From Adineta vaga (Eukaryota; Rotifera): DNA of 64,000 nucleotides. Shown here piece after piece: positions 1-10,613 of this stretch (the stretch's first letter is position 1; each line of letters begins with the position of its first letter). The notes under the pieces are model-generated. The model saw only the letters and a list, made by a program, of their open reading frames with translations, did not search any database and was not told where the DNA came from. The stretch is from the NCBI GenBank assembly GCA_021613535.1, contig CP075494.1, forward strand, positions 5,394,001 to 5,458,000, written 5' to 3'. The translations under genes were made by a program, and so were the position numbers.

Positions 1-3000
1 AAGATCTGTAACGGCCTTTTCATCTTTAATTCCAGTAATTCGTGTTATACATTGATAGCATGTATTTTGTATATGTGTATCATCAAATAATGCTTGAACC
101 ATCATTTCGCAAAATTGAATTGTTAATTCTCCGAACACGGATAAAATAGTTAGACAAGCAGCACGTTGTGGAAAATTATGTTGTTTACTCGTATAGAACA
201 AAGAAAGCTTGATATCATCTTCACAATTCAAACTTCTAACAGCACCACAGAATGTTTCAGGCATTCGAACAGCAATTAAACTGGCAATTTTTACATATTG
301 AGGATTTCCATATGACAAATAGTATTCTACAATCCCAAATGGCATGATACGATCAGTAAAATGACGAATGGAATCATATAATTCCATCAGAAAGATGGAC
401 AGTAGAGAGGGATATTGTTCAATAAATTCAGCTACAGCAATTTCACTGTTCTCTTGTACATCATAAAGAAATATATATGCTGTCGCTTCAATTAATGCAT
501 GATAACATTGAATATGATCAGCGCCAAGTGTCTCAAATAAGAATGACGTGTCTTTTACAGCACGTCCAAAACCATTACGAGCAGCTTTAACAACATCCTG
601 TGAGGAATGCCGCAGTAAAATTGCAAATAAGTCTATATCAGCTAGATCGAATGCAATATGATTTACTGAAACACAATAAGTATAACCTGAAATGAAGGCA
701 ATTAAAACCTCATTGGAATAACTTGGAGTGTCACTACTCAGGTCATTCAATATTTCTTGCACTTTTTCGAATAGATTCTTGTAAGTTGCTCCACTGCATA
801 TATAACTGAGAGCGGTAGCTGCTGCAATTTGAATTTCCTTGTTACAACAGATTTTAAATAATTCCATTAGCGCTTCGATAGCTATTTGACGTGTCTCTTC
901 TGTATGATTTAATTCATTTGCTAAACTTACAACTATGGAGACAACGAATTCAGCATGACTTTGCACAACGACATCTGATGTTGCATCACCATCAATCTCC
1001 AAGAAAGGTATGAAATTAGACGCGATCATATCACATAAATAAATGATCAAATCACCAGATATCTTAAATAGATTAGCATATGAGAAAGCATCTGTAATCA
1101 TGTCCGATGTAAGATAAGAAGCTACGATAGGATTTATTGATGATTTCGATCTATTCAATAAATATTCTCTGTTATTTAAGATATAAATCCTATATCTCTC
1201 TAACCAAAGAAATGTCTCCAAATGCGATTGATTATCCACAGTTGTTGTTGAAAGCATTCGACCTAAAGTAAATTTCATCGATGCTGACGTCTGTTGATAA
1301 TGACCTTTTTTCTTAGCTAAAGCTATGATGATGTCTAAACCAAATTTCGAGCTCGTTCGAATATCGTTATCACTATCTGTCCTCATAAGTACTTCTGTTC
1401 GCTGACGAAAACGATCGTTTTCACAACATAATAAATCACACAAGATTGTAGCAACATCAATAGACCATAAATTAGAATTAGCGAGAAGAAGAGTAGCATG
1501 ATAAGCAAATGAAGAAAATTCATTAGAATCCTTCCATTTCAACCAAGATTCTAATAAAAGACGTGCTTTAAATTCGACGATATTCATACGATGTAGAGCT
1601 TTGTTGAGCACTGCAAGAACTTGTCCTAAAGAACTCGACTGTTGTATCGATGCAGCAAATTGAAGAAACTTTGTTAATGCTAATGCTTGTGCTTCGGTAA
1701 AAATTGAACCTTCGAAATGAAATTGATTTGTTATTAATAACTCATCAATAGGAAGCGAATGTTCATTAATTTTCAAACATTGATGTAGATCACTCGTTAG
1801 TTGTAAGAGATATACATTGGACATCAACACTGAAGAAGATAAACTTTCATCGGTAAACACGTTGAAATATTTCTGCAAAACAGTTGATTTTGTATGTATC
1901 TCAATGCTTTCATCTGTTGTATTCTGTGGAAAATACTTTGTTACGGAAGAAAAACTAGAAGACGACAATATATATGGTAATAAGGCTTCATTCACAGCTT
2001 GTCGATCTCGTTGATCGGTATCATCAAATTTAGTGTACAGATTTTGAAGACATTTGTCAATTGTTTGTTGATGTTGAAGTATTGGCAGACATCGAAGAAA
2101 TATGATTGTATGTAATAATAAAGGTAACGTAGGATAAATTTCATTCAGTTGATATTCGATTTCTTCTTGTAAAGATCTACCTGTATTAACTAATATTTTT
2201 TTGTATTTTGAATAGGAATAAAAGGCAATGACACATAATGCATCAAGACGAACAAGTCTGTTCGTAATTAACACAGCGCCTTGTACACTGTCTTCTAATA
2301 AGATTTGTCGTCTTTCTTCGTCAGTCCAACGACAGATACATGCTAAGGAAATTGACGCTGCATATAGTCTCCTACTATCTCCATCGTTAGCAGATCGAGC
2401 AGTTTGAAATCGTTGTTGTTCTTCTTTAATACAGTCGTTGATGTGTCCTCTTCGTTGTTCATCTGTGACTGCATATGTACCGAAATGGGTACTGATTCTA
2501 TCAGTATATTCACCAGTCAAAATATTTATTGATCGTTGCCTATACATATGGGGAGTACTTAAAACGTCCGGATCTTTTACCGCTTGTATCCAAAGAAGAC
2601 TATCGCCGAAATTATCCAAGTAATGTATTCGAAGCCATGGCATTAACATAATCAAACCAGTGAAAGGTAAAAGTGGTTTACATGACGGATTTGATAAATA
2701 CATCAAACATTCCGTTAATATATGGCTAAAATAGAGATGTTGTTTATCGGGTTTAATTGAATCATTAAAATTAGTCAGAATAAATTTTTGTTTCAACACT
2801 CGAAGGTAAAGATTTTGTAAATGTGGAGGAATAAAAGTTAATGTGCTCAATAGATCTTGATCATTTTGAAGAAGTAAATATTTCGGCATTGTATTTAAAG
2901 CAACTACCATCTGATATTGTGTATCATATTCATCATCATGTTCTGATACATACAACAGACTTATAAATCTATGCAGTAACGAACATGAATTTCGATCATT

Positions 3001-6000
3001 GTCAAATCGTGTATCTATTGATAATAGACCATTGAGTAATTTATCTTCTTTTCTCAGATTATTGGGTAGAGTCAGCTTTAGTCTTTGAGAAGAATTAGTT
3101 TCACCATCAAGTAAAATTGATGTAGAAGCACAACGTAAACGTGCTACATTACTTTTCATTAAGTGTAAGAAATCAAAAAACTGGACACGAGCTGAATCAC
3201 CATATTGAAATTTTTCAACTGCAATAGAAATCAAGTTTGTTGTTTCGTTTTCAATCGAACGATCATTACCATCACTTGGAACGTAAAACTGTCGTAAAAT
3301 CATTGACATGTATTTCAGACGATCGATTGTCTTTTGTAGTAAAGAGTTAGAAATTCGATCTCGATTCTCTTGTACATAATCAATATCATATACACATAGA
3401 GTAGCAATACATAGATCAATCGTTTCGTAAGATTCATCATTATTATCGATATGTGCTAAAAATGATTGAATAATTTCTAATTTGAATTTCTTTAAATTTT
3501 GATCTTGTTTCGAACGATCTTTTAGAGAGAGAAATGGTATTAGTATCGATGTTATGGTAGATGATTCTCGATGAATATGCGATGGATCGAAAATAATAGT
3601 TTGATTATCACGTTTTAAACCACCATATAAAGTAATGATTAATGGTAATAGAAATGTAGGAATTGTGTTTAATTCAATCGCTTTACTTAGAAGAAATTCC
3701 TTTAATGTGTTCGAATTGTTAGGCAATAATTGATGATTTGAAAAGGCAATTTTGATTAAAAGACGATCAATAGCAAATTCATTCGTTTTATTATCAAGTA
3801 TTGATAAAGATTGAAGTAATGAACAAATGGATTGATCTAACCATTGAATGTTTTCGAATTCATGTGGTTTTCCTTCAATAAGATGACAGAAAGTAGATAT
3901 AATTTGTATATCATGGCTACGATATTGAGATAGAAATCTATTGATCCACAATGAAACAGTTTCCTTATTAAGTCTTTTCAATGTTTTGATGATGTGATCG
4001 TGAAGAAATGAGCATACGGTAGACCATTTATGTTGATTAGAAGCAACGATGATACGATCTAAGACATCAAACATAATTTCATCAGATGGATAATTAACAA
4101 GATCATTGCTGCAAATCATCAGTATACAAAGATTCTGTGGTAATAAAGAATCAGTTTCATCTTGTTCTTTTTGTAGAAATAAAAGGCAAAGTTCATCGAA
4201 ATCGTCGCGAGACCACATTGAACTTATTTTACCCAGTGCTAGTGCAATCGGTACTCGAAAATGTGAATCATTTACATGATTACGTAATGATTGAGCAATA
4301 AGTGGAATTTCATCTTCTCGTTCGGATTGATCAGTCATAAATCGACTATGATTTGATAGTCCAGTATCGATCAATTTTTGAGAAGTAAAATACTCTTGAA
4401 TTATTTTATATCGAAAACTGTAGTATGAGTGACCTTGAGGAACCAGGATACCAATATCTTCGAGAATAATTTGTGTGAATTGGGATATTTGGCTTTGATC
4501 ATCGTGCGTTTCTTCTTGAATAAGACGAGTTCTATTCGATGAGTCTTTGATCGATTGAATACAGATTTCCGCGATTTCTTTTTCAGAAATGCAATTTAAT
4601 GTTGAATGCTCATGAATACGAAAGGCAATATTACCCAGTATTCGTATCAATTTCGGCATCGACATCAAAGATCTTTTTCTGTTCCATGAAAGCAATGTGA
4701 AATGCGCAAGTTTTTCATATAGAAGAATACGTTGAGAAGGTAATGAAGATTTCTTTTGTTGGTTAAAAGAAATGGTGCAAAGCAATGATAATAGACTACA
4801 GTTAGATGCCATATCTAGAAGATCGATATTTTCAGGTTTTTCTATTTCATTTCTCAATATTTCTCCATCTGTGTTTCCTTGATTTGTTGCAGTAAGAGCC
4901 AATGTATCGATAATATGTTGATGCATAGCAGAAAACCAATAATCAATGAAATCTTGTATCTGTTTTAGGTCCATAGGTTGAACGGTATAATGAGCAAATT
5001 GTGCAGATAGTGGTGCCGCATCATATCCAACGATGCGACTTGTTACAACCAATTGATTACCTCCTGATCGAGATGGATCGTCGAACAGACGACTCAGTTG
5101 TGGATTATCAAAGACAGAAGTATTCAAAGGTGTTTGAACATACTTATCAACAAAATTCTCAATGATACTAATGATCTTTGATCGTTGATCAGAGACTGGA
5201 ATGACATCAAGACCATCAAGTATAATCAATGCTTGACCATGTTTAACATAATCTTGCAGTACACATGAAAGATCATCCGTCGAAAGTGTTGAATCATCAA
5301 TTGGAAAACATCTCATCCATTTATGCTTTCCAATGTAATCAAAAAGAGTCAGCGAAGGTTGTTTAGTAAGAATTTCAGCGAATTCTTCAATATGTATAAG
5401 AATAGGTATACGAAGAGGACCATAGTCGGTAGAATGTTGTTCGTTGAGAAGCAGTGTTTGAGCAAGATGATTGACAAACCATCGAACAAAACTAGTCTTA
5501 CCGCTACCAGGATCGCCTTGGATAACAATCCATCGTTTTGTTCGAATGATATCTTCTGCCTTCATAGTCTTTTCTGGAGTTGCTACAGTCAGATTATTCC
5601 ATATACTGTTCATCGATTCTTCTTCCCGCTTAAATTTATTATCAAATTGTCGCAATTCATTTCTTTCCAATACTGTGTGTCCATCAGATTTGAATTGAAG
5701 AGACGCATGATTGAAAGGAAGTTTAAATGTTTGCCAATTACGTCTCAACTGAGTTTGTTGTTCAAATGTAATTTGATAGAGTAGATGAGCAACTTCGGCA
5801 AGAGTGTCATCAGTAAGACCAGTCACGGGTATGCGTTGATGCATTTCAATACATCGACGAAGATACGATTCAACGATATTAGTGTATTTTTCACGTAATT
5901 GACGAAGCTGTTCTATTGTTTGTTCTTTGGTACGTTGTTCAATGGTATCTAATTGTTGTTTTAATGTTTTGTCTAAAGAATTTTGTATTAGAGCTTGTTG

Positions 6001-6360
6001 CTCTTGATAAGCATCACTCAGTATTTGAATTTTTATCGTATAATCATTTGCATTTACAGCTTCTTGTTGAGCAAGACGCTGTTGAATTCGAATTAATAAA
6101 GATTCTAAATCTTTATAAGTCAAGCCATTTGGATGAGTTTCACTCTGATGACAACTACTAATAACTTTCTCAATGACTTTTAGTATTTCTACTATATCCT
6201 TTTGTATTGTTTCGGAATCATTTAATGTCTGTCTAAGACGATATAATCTAATTTCAAGCAGTTTCCAATACTCTTGACATATTGAAATTTCACGCATACG
6301 TCCAATAATATCATCGATTGTGGCGGTAGGCGTCGTCAATATTACTGCTTCCGGTGTCAT
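1..6360 (-). CDS. NACHT-domain NTPase with long helical repeat region (3' end beyond window)
   Basis: A single open frame runs from an ATG at 6360 down to base 1 with no stop (2120 codons), so the gene continues past the left edge. Residues ~95-180 are rich in Gln/Glu/Lys and look like a coiled coil. A Walker A loop GDPGSGKTS lies at ~residue 281 and a Walker B-like strand ALIILDGLD at ~376, followed by a NACHT-type helical segment with the motif LVVTSRIVGYD. The remaining ~1400 residues are Leu-rich helical sequence with no obvious motif, resembling HEAT/ARM-type repeats. The family (STAND NTPases) uses ATP-driven oligomerisation in innate immune and death signalling; that role is an inference here. 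The residue after the Walker B Asp pair is Val instead of the usual Glu. It is intronless, unlike most neighbours. The start is supported by an untranslatable AT-rich leader upstream. Confidence 0.85.
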   Translation of the reverse strand, partial: MTPEAVILTTPTATIDDIIGRMREISICQEYWKLLEIRLYRLRQTLNDSETIQKDIVEILKVIEKVISSCHQSETHPNGLTYKDLESLLIRIQQRLAQQEAVNANDYTIKIQILSDAYQEQQALIQNSLDKTLKQQLDTIEQRTKEQTIEQLRQLREKYTNIVESYLRRCIEMHQRIPVTGLTDDTLAEVAHLLYQITFEQQTQLRRNWQTFKLPFNHASLQFKSDGHTVLERNELRQFDNKFKREEESMNSIWNNLTVATPEKTMKAEDIIRTKRWIVIQGDPGSGKTSFVRWFVNHLAQTLLLNEQHSTDYGPLRIPILIHIEEFAEILTKQPSLTLFDYIGKHKWMRCFPIDDSTLSTDDLSCVLQDYVKHGQALIILDGLDVIPVSDQRSKIISIIENFVDKYVQTPLNTSVFDNPQLSRLFDDPSRSGGNQLVVTSRIVGYDAAPLSAQFAHYTVQPMDLKQIQDFIDYWFSAMHQHIIDTLALTATNQGNTDGEILRNEIEKPENIDLLDMASNCSLLSLLCTISFNQQKKSSLPSQRILLYEKLAHFTLLSWNRKRSLMSMPKLIRILGNIAFRIHEHSTLNCISEKEIAEICIQSIKDSSNRTRLIQEETHDDQSQISQFTQIILEDIGILVPQGHSYYSFRYKIIQEYFTSQKLIDTGLSNHSRFMTDQSEREDEIPLIAQSLRNHVNDSHFRVPIALALGKISSMWSRDDFDELCLLFLQKEQDETDSLLPQNLCILMICSNDLVNYPSDEIMFDVLDRIIVASNQHKWSTVCSFLHDHIIKTLKRLNKETVSLWINRFLSQYRSHDIQIISTFCHLIEGKPHEFENIQWLDQSICSLLQSLSILDNKTNEFAIDRLLIKIAFSNHQLLPNNSNTLKEFLLSKAIELNTIPTFLLPLIITLYGGLKRDNQTIIFDPSHIHRESSTITSILIPFLSLKDRSKQDQNLKKFKLEIIQSFLAHIDNNDESYETIDLCIATLCVYDIDYVQENRDRISNSLLQKTIDRLKYMSMILRQFYVPSDGNDRSIENETTNLISIAVEKFQYGDSARVQFFDFLHLMKSNVARLRCASTSILLDGETNSSQRLKLTLPNNLRKEDKLLNGLLSIDTRFDNDRNSCSLLHRFISLLYVSEHDDEYDTQYQMVVALNTMPKYLLLQNDQDLLSTLTFIPPHLQNLYLRVLKQKFILTNFNDSIKPDKQHLYFSHILTECLMYLSNPSCKPLLPFTGLIMLMPWLRIHYLDNFGDSLLWIQAVKDPDVLSTPHMYRQRSINILTGEYTDRISTHFGTYAVTDEQRRGHINDCIKEEQQRFQTARSANDGDSRRLYAASISLACICRWTDEERRQILLEDSVQGAVLITNRLVRLDALCVIAFYSYSKYKKILVNTGRSLQEEIEYQLNEIYPTLPLLLHTIIFLRCLPILQHQQTIDKCLQNLYTKFDDTDQRDRQAVNEALLPYILSSSSFSSVTKYFPQNTTDESIEIHTKSTVLQKYFNVFTDESLSSSVLMSNVYLLQLTSDLHQCLKINEHSLPIDELLITNQFHFEGSIFTEAQALALTKFLQFAASIQQSSSLGQVLAVLNKALHRMNIVEFKARLLLESWLKWKDSNEFSSFAYHATLLLANSNLWSIDVATILCDLLCCENDRFRQRTEVLMRTDSDNDIRTSSKFGLDIIIALAKKKGHYQQTSASMKFTLGRMLSTTTVDNQSHLETFLWLERYRIYILNNREYLLNRSKSSINPIVASYLTSDMITDAFSYANLFKISGDLIIYLCDMIASNFIPFLEIDGDATSDVVVQSHAEFVVSIVVSLANELNHTEETRQIAIEALMELFKICCNKEIQIAAATALSYICSGATYKNLFEKVQEILNDLSSDTPSYSNEVLIAFISGYTYCVSVNHIAFDLADIDLFAILLRHSSQDVVKAARNGFGRAVKDTSFLFETLGADHIQCYHALIEATAYIFLYDVQENSEIAVAEFIEQYPSLLSIFLMELYDSIRHFTDRIMPFGIVEYYLSYGNPQYVKIASLIAVRMPETFCGAVRSLNCEDDIKLSLFYTSKQHNFPQRAACLTILSVFGELTIQFCEMMVQALFDDTHIQNTCYQCITRITGIKDEKAVTDL

Positions 6361-7272
6361 TCGATCTCGTTATAGGACGATGATTCTATCGAACGTATTA
6401 GAGTATTAAATACACATATATAACATAGAAAAAGTCAGTCTACCTTCGAATTTATGAAATAATAATCAGTATAATGTCTTCTATTCTTTGAAAACTTCAA
6501 ATAAGATCAACATATCTAAAAACAATGTATGGATACTCTCGCAAAACATCGTCAAACCCAAAAAAAAACAAAGAAACAGGAAGAAAAAGAACGTTACTTT
6601 TCTTTTTTATAAAACACGTGGCGAGTATTTTTCTACTTAAAAGAGTTCCCTCTAATATTGATGATTATGCGATAAACAACCGCTCAGTCAATACCAATAC
6701 AGTCTTTTCCCACTCTTCTATCTCAATGGATAGCTATTCGGATACATTGAGCTTAAAAATTCTATTCAAAACGTACCATAGACCGCATAATATTCTTTAA
6801 TCTTATTCTAATCATACAAAATAAATATATATGATGTCATTTATTCCAACATAGAATTTAATGACTTGTTCTCATTATTCTTAGAATTTGTGTATATACT
6901 ATACCATTTCGTTTCGTGTAGTATTTATCTTCAATTCGCAATACTTGTTTTAAATTTTGATTATTTACTTTCACCTTTTTTTTCTATGTTGGAAAAAACC
7001 TCAGTTAATTTTACTATATCGCGACAATGTGTGGTTAGATTTCATTTTTCTTTCCAATGTAACAAAAACATACGACTGTAATGTCATAAAAATAACTCAA
7101 AATACAAGTCATGCGTTTTTTCGAGTTGGAAAAAACTGAAAAATGTGTTGTTGTCTCATGAAAATCACCGACATCAAGTCTACAACATATGCTGCAATAA
7201 TAAAAAAGCTTTTTGTTTTATTAGACAACATCAGAGAAAGATAGAAAGGAAGACGATGGTATTGAATACATT
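6361..7272. other. Intergenic, about 0.9 kb
   Basis: This AT-rich spacer lies between two minus-strand genes. It should contain the promoter of the NACHT gene and the 3' region of the ART/TPR gene. Only short, low-complexity open frames are present. I see no RNA gene, repeat or mobile element. Confidence 0.6.
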
Positions 7273-10194
7273 TTATTCATCTACTTGTTCGTTTTTCATT
7301 GATTTAACTTTCGCATCAATTCGTTCATAATAATCTCTAAATATTACTAAACGAGGATGATCAACTGGTAAACTTTGACTAGCAATATCAATCGCTCGCT
7401 TTTCATGTTCTAAAGCATCTTGATAATCACCAAGACATACTAATACAGCTGCCATACTATTATAAGTTACGGCTATATCCGGATGATTCGATAGTAGACT
7501 TCGATTTTGAATAGATAATGCTTTTTTGTAGCAATCAAGTGCTGTTGTATATTCCTTCATTGATTGATGGCTAACACCCATATTATTATAAACAGCAGCT
7601 AAATCCGGATGATCAGAAGGAAGAGTTTTCTGTTGAATTTCGAGTGTTTGTTTGTAACATTCCAAAGCAAGTGAATACTTTTTTAATGCTTGATTCATTG
7701 AACCCATATTGTTATATGTAATAATTAAAGCTGGATGATTCGTTGGAAGTGATTTTTTCTTAATATCAAGTGAGATTTTACAGAACATCAATGCTTTCTT
7801 ATAATCTTCTAATTTTCTATGAATATCAGCAAGATTATTGTATGTTGCAGCTATGGATGGATGATTTGCACAAAGAGATTTCTTTTGTAATTTTAATGTT
7901 CTTTCATAATATTCAAGTGCTTTATAATATTCACCAATTAGTTGATGAAAATGACCGAGATTATTGTACGATACACCAAGTAATGGATGATTTGGTGGAA
8001 AAGATTTTTGTCGAATATAAAGTGCTTTTTCATAGTAAGAACGTGCTTCTGGATAATTTCCCATTGCTTGATATGAAATACCGATATTCGTATACGTTAC
8101 TGCAAGTTCCGGATGTTCACCGTTCAATGTTTTTTCTTGAATATCCAGAGCTATTTTATAGGATAATAACGCTTGAGAAAAATGTCCCATTTGGTGATGT
8201 ATTGTGCCGATATTATTGTAAGAAAATGCTAATGATGGATGATTAGTTGGAAAACTTTTCAATTTCACATCGAGTGATTTTTCTAAATAAGAAATTGCTT
8301 TTGGAAAATCTCCCAGTTCTTGATGAATAAGACCTATATTATTGTAAATAATCGCTAATGATGGATTTGTTGGTGAAACGTGTTTCAATCGAATTTGAAG
8401 TGCTTTTTCTAAACTTGTTAATGCAGCCGTGAAATTGCCCATAGCTCGTTGAAGTTCACCTATATTATTATAAGTTGTTGCTAATTCTTGATGATCATTT
8501 GAAAACGTTTTTCGTTTAATTTCTAATGCTTTTTGATAAAAACTAAGTGCCGTGGGAAAATCACCGAGTAATTCACTCGTCAAACCAATATTATTATAAG
8601 TCGTAGCAAAGGACAGATCATTCGGGGGAAGAGTTTTTTGTTTAATATCTAATGTTTTCTTATGTGTAGACAAAGCATTAAAATAATCACCCATCTGTCT
8701 TTGAACTTCACCCATATTATTATACGAAATACTAATTGATCGATGATTACGTGGTAAATGTTCCTGTCGAATATCAATTGCTTTTTGATAGAATAGAAGT
8801 GCCGATGTATAATCACCGATTTCATCATACAGAATACCTAATTCATTATAAATATATGCCATTTTTAATGGATCAGTATCAGCGATGGAATTCAATAGAA
8901 CATAATAGATATCTTTTGCTTTATCATAAACATGAATGAGTTTCATTAATTGTGCAAGTTTAATCCAAGATGTTGAATCTTGTGTTTCAGATTTTAATAA
9001 ATCATCAAGACTAATGATTTGTTGATCATTGACTTCGGTTAATGTTAAATCAATTTGCCAGAGATAATCTTCAATTTGTTTCATTTCATCAATACGAAAG
9101 ATACTATGCATAGAGAAGAGAATAGATTTCGATTGATTAGTTGAAAAGGAAATATTTCGAAGAAACGCATATGGGCTTGATGATTGTTTTGATTCGATTT
9201 TAATTCGAAAGATAAGATTTATTTCTGTACGTGAAGGAATTGAGTTTACTGATGTTTGATAATCAGAAGCAGCAATAATGAAATTATTAAATGAAAGAAG
9301 ATTACCTTTGATTGTTTTCATTTTTTCAAAATCTTCTTTCGAAATTTGATGATTTCGATAGACAATAATGGGAAATTGTTGTGTTTTAGCTGTATCAATT
9401 TGTATCTTATCTAATTGTTGATAAAGATCTTTAATAAAAAATCCCATTCGAATAATAATTTCAATATCTTGTGTTTGAAAAGCTTGATTAAGTAGATCGA
9501 AAAGAAATGTCTCTTTCGTATACCACCAAATCGGTGAATGATGATGATAATTTCGTTCGAATTCATCGATATGTTTCAATTGTTCTACATTACCATAATA
9601 TTGCATACGACAATATGTTGTCATATCTTTTAAAGCATTATTTTCATATTTATTTTCTAAAAGAATCTGTTTTGTTAACATCCAATAGATAAATAAATTA
9701 TTGACATCTTGTAAACCTTTTTTCGAATATGTTATGGAAGGAATTGTACTCATTAGAAGACAATCAGATTTCATAGGTTTATTTGCACGTTGAAGAAAAC
9801 GAGAGAAATATTCAATTTGAGAGAACACACCTTGAATTTTATTGAAATCTTGATAAATAATTGAATTCATTTTCATCGAAGAAGAAAGAATATAAATTGA
9901 TTGAATTTGTGACATTGATTGAATAGATGATGAAACTTTTTCGAAAAATTCAGTGGAAATAAGCATGATGATCTGATTATCTTTATATGTTGAAAGATAT
10001 TTGAGACAATCTTTAACATTAGTAAATAGATCAAGAGAAATGAATGTACATCGAAGATAAGAAAGAGAATTTTGATTGATCGGATCAGAATCTATGGCAT
10101 TTGCATCAAGCCAAACTACAGCATATTTGGTTTGAGGTTCGTTGAATTCAATTGGATGAACCTGTTGATGTTGTTTTGAACGACAAATTCCCAT
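7273..10194 (-). CDS. ART-like (ADP-ribosyltransferase fold) protein with 12 TPR repeats
   Basis: The open frame could start at 10287, but the Met at 10194 begins MGICRSK, which fits an N-myristoylation signal (Gly2, Ser6) next to a palmitoylatable Cys, so I prefer it (973 aa). An N-terminal globular part (~1-420) has the layout of the arginine ADP-ribosyltransferase fold: VYRNHQ (~278), LLSFNNFIIAASD, and ILFSMHSIFRI (~350). Twelve consecutive 42-residue TPRs of the kinesin-light-chain/NPHP3 type follow (pattern YNNIG..., HP...LA), about residues 440-945. The R of the R-S-E signature is present, but the STS motif reads IAAS and the acidic ExE that should precede ILFSM reads SKS, so catalysis is doubtful. 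Single exon. Its neighbour on the same strand is the NACHT gene. ART+TPR fusions are common in bdelloids. The ART call rests on pattern recognition; the TPR call is firm. Confidence 0.85.
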   Translation of the reverse strand: MGICRSKQHQQVHPIEFNEPQTKYAVVWLDANAIDSDPINQNSLSYLRCTFISLDLFTNVKDCLKYLSTYKDNQIIMLISTEFFEKVSSSIQSMSQIQSIYILSSSMKMNSIIYQDFNKIQGVFSQIEYFSRFLQRANKPMKSDCLLMSTIPSITYSKKGLQDVNNLFIYWMLTKQILLENKYENNALKDMTTYCRMQYYGNVEQLKHIDEFERNYHHHSPIWWYTKETFLFDLLNQAFQTQDIEIIIRMGFFIKDLYQQLDKIQIDTAKTQQFPIIVYRNHQISKEDFEKMKTIKGNLLSFNNFIIAASDYQTSVNSIPSRTEINLIFRIKIESKQSSSPYAFLRNISFSTNQSKSILFSMHSIFRIDEMKQIEDYLWQIDLTLTEVNDQQIISLDDLLKSETQDSTSWIKLAQLMKLIHVYDKAKDIYYVLLNSIADTDPLKMAYIYNELGILYDEIGDYTSALLFYQKAIDIRQEHLPRNHRSISISYNNMGEVQRQMGDYFNALSTHKKTLDIKQKTLPPNDLSFATTYNNIGLTSELLGDFPTALSFYQKALEIKRKTFSNDHQELATTYNNIGELQRAMGNFTAALTSLEKALQIRLKHVSPTNPSLAIIYNNIGLIHQELGDFPKAISYLEKSLDVKLKSFPTNHPSLAFSYNNIGTIHHQMGHFSQALLSYKIALDIQEKTLNGEHPELAVTYTNIGISYQAMGNYPEARSYYEKALYIRQKSFPPNHPLLGVSYNNLGHFHQLIGEYYKALEYYERTLKLQKKSLCANHPSIAATYNNLADIHRKLEDYKKALMFCKISLDIKKKSLPTNHPALIITYNNMGSMNQALKKYSLALECYKQTLEIQQKTLPSDHPDLAAVYNNMGVSHQSMKEYTTALDCYKKALSIQNRSLLSNHPDIAVTYNSMAAVLVCLGDYQDALEHEKRAIDIASQSLPVDHPRLVIFRDYYERIDAKVKSMKNEQVDE

Positions 10195-10287
10195 GGATAT
10201 TGATGATTTCGTGAATTTTGTCACAGAATTCAATGTTCGTTGTAAGTAATAATTGTACAATCGTTGCAATAATTCAAAGACAAACAC

Positions 10288-10560
10288 ATTTAAGTGATGA
10301 CAAAGAACAGACTCTTAGAAAAACATCTATCCTTTTGATAATATTACAGAACATATTGCAAGTAAAAGAAGACTATAAAAAATATATTCGTAATCACGTG
10401 ATCAAATTCAAGAACTTACTCATCAAAAATACAAACGAAGATTTCATTTTTTTGATGAAAACGTTTCTCTGGTATCTTGAAGTATGTGAAGTGATTGTGT
10501 ATGGCGTGATTTGTTATTCAAATATAAGTTAATGCATGTTTATATTCTTTGTATTTGCCT

Positions 10561-10613
<53 letters not shown>

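Noticed and set aside
5323-5784. 153-codon plus-strand open frame
   Set aside because: It is antisense to the NACHT P-loop region, which is clearly coding on the minus strand.
7770-8246. 158-codon plus-strand open frame
   Set aside because: It is the mirror of the periodic TPR coding sequence on the minus strand; its repetitive look follows from the 42-codon repeats.
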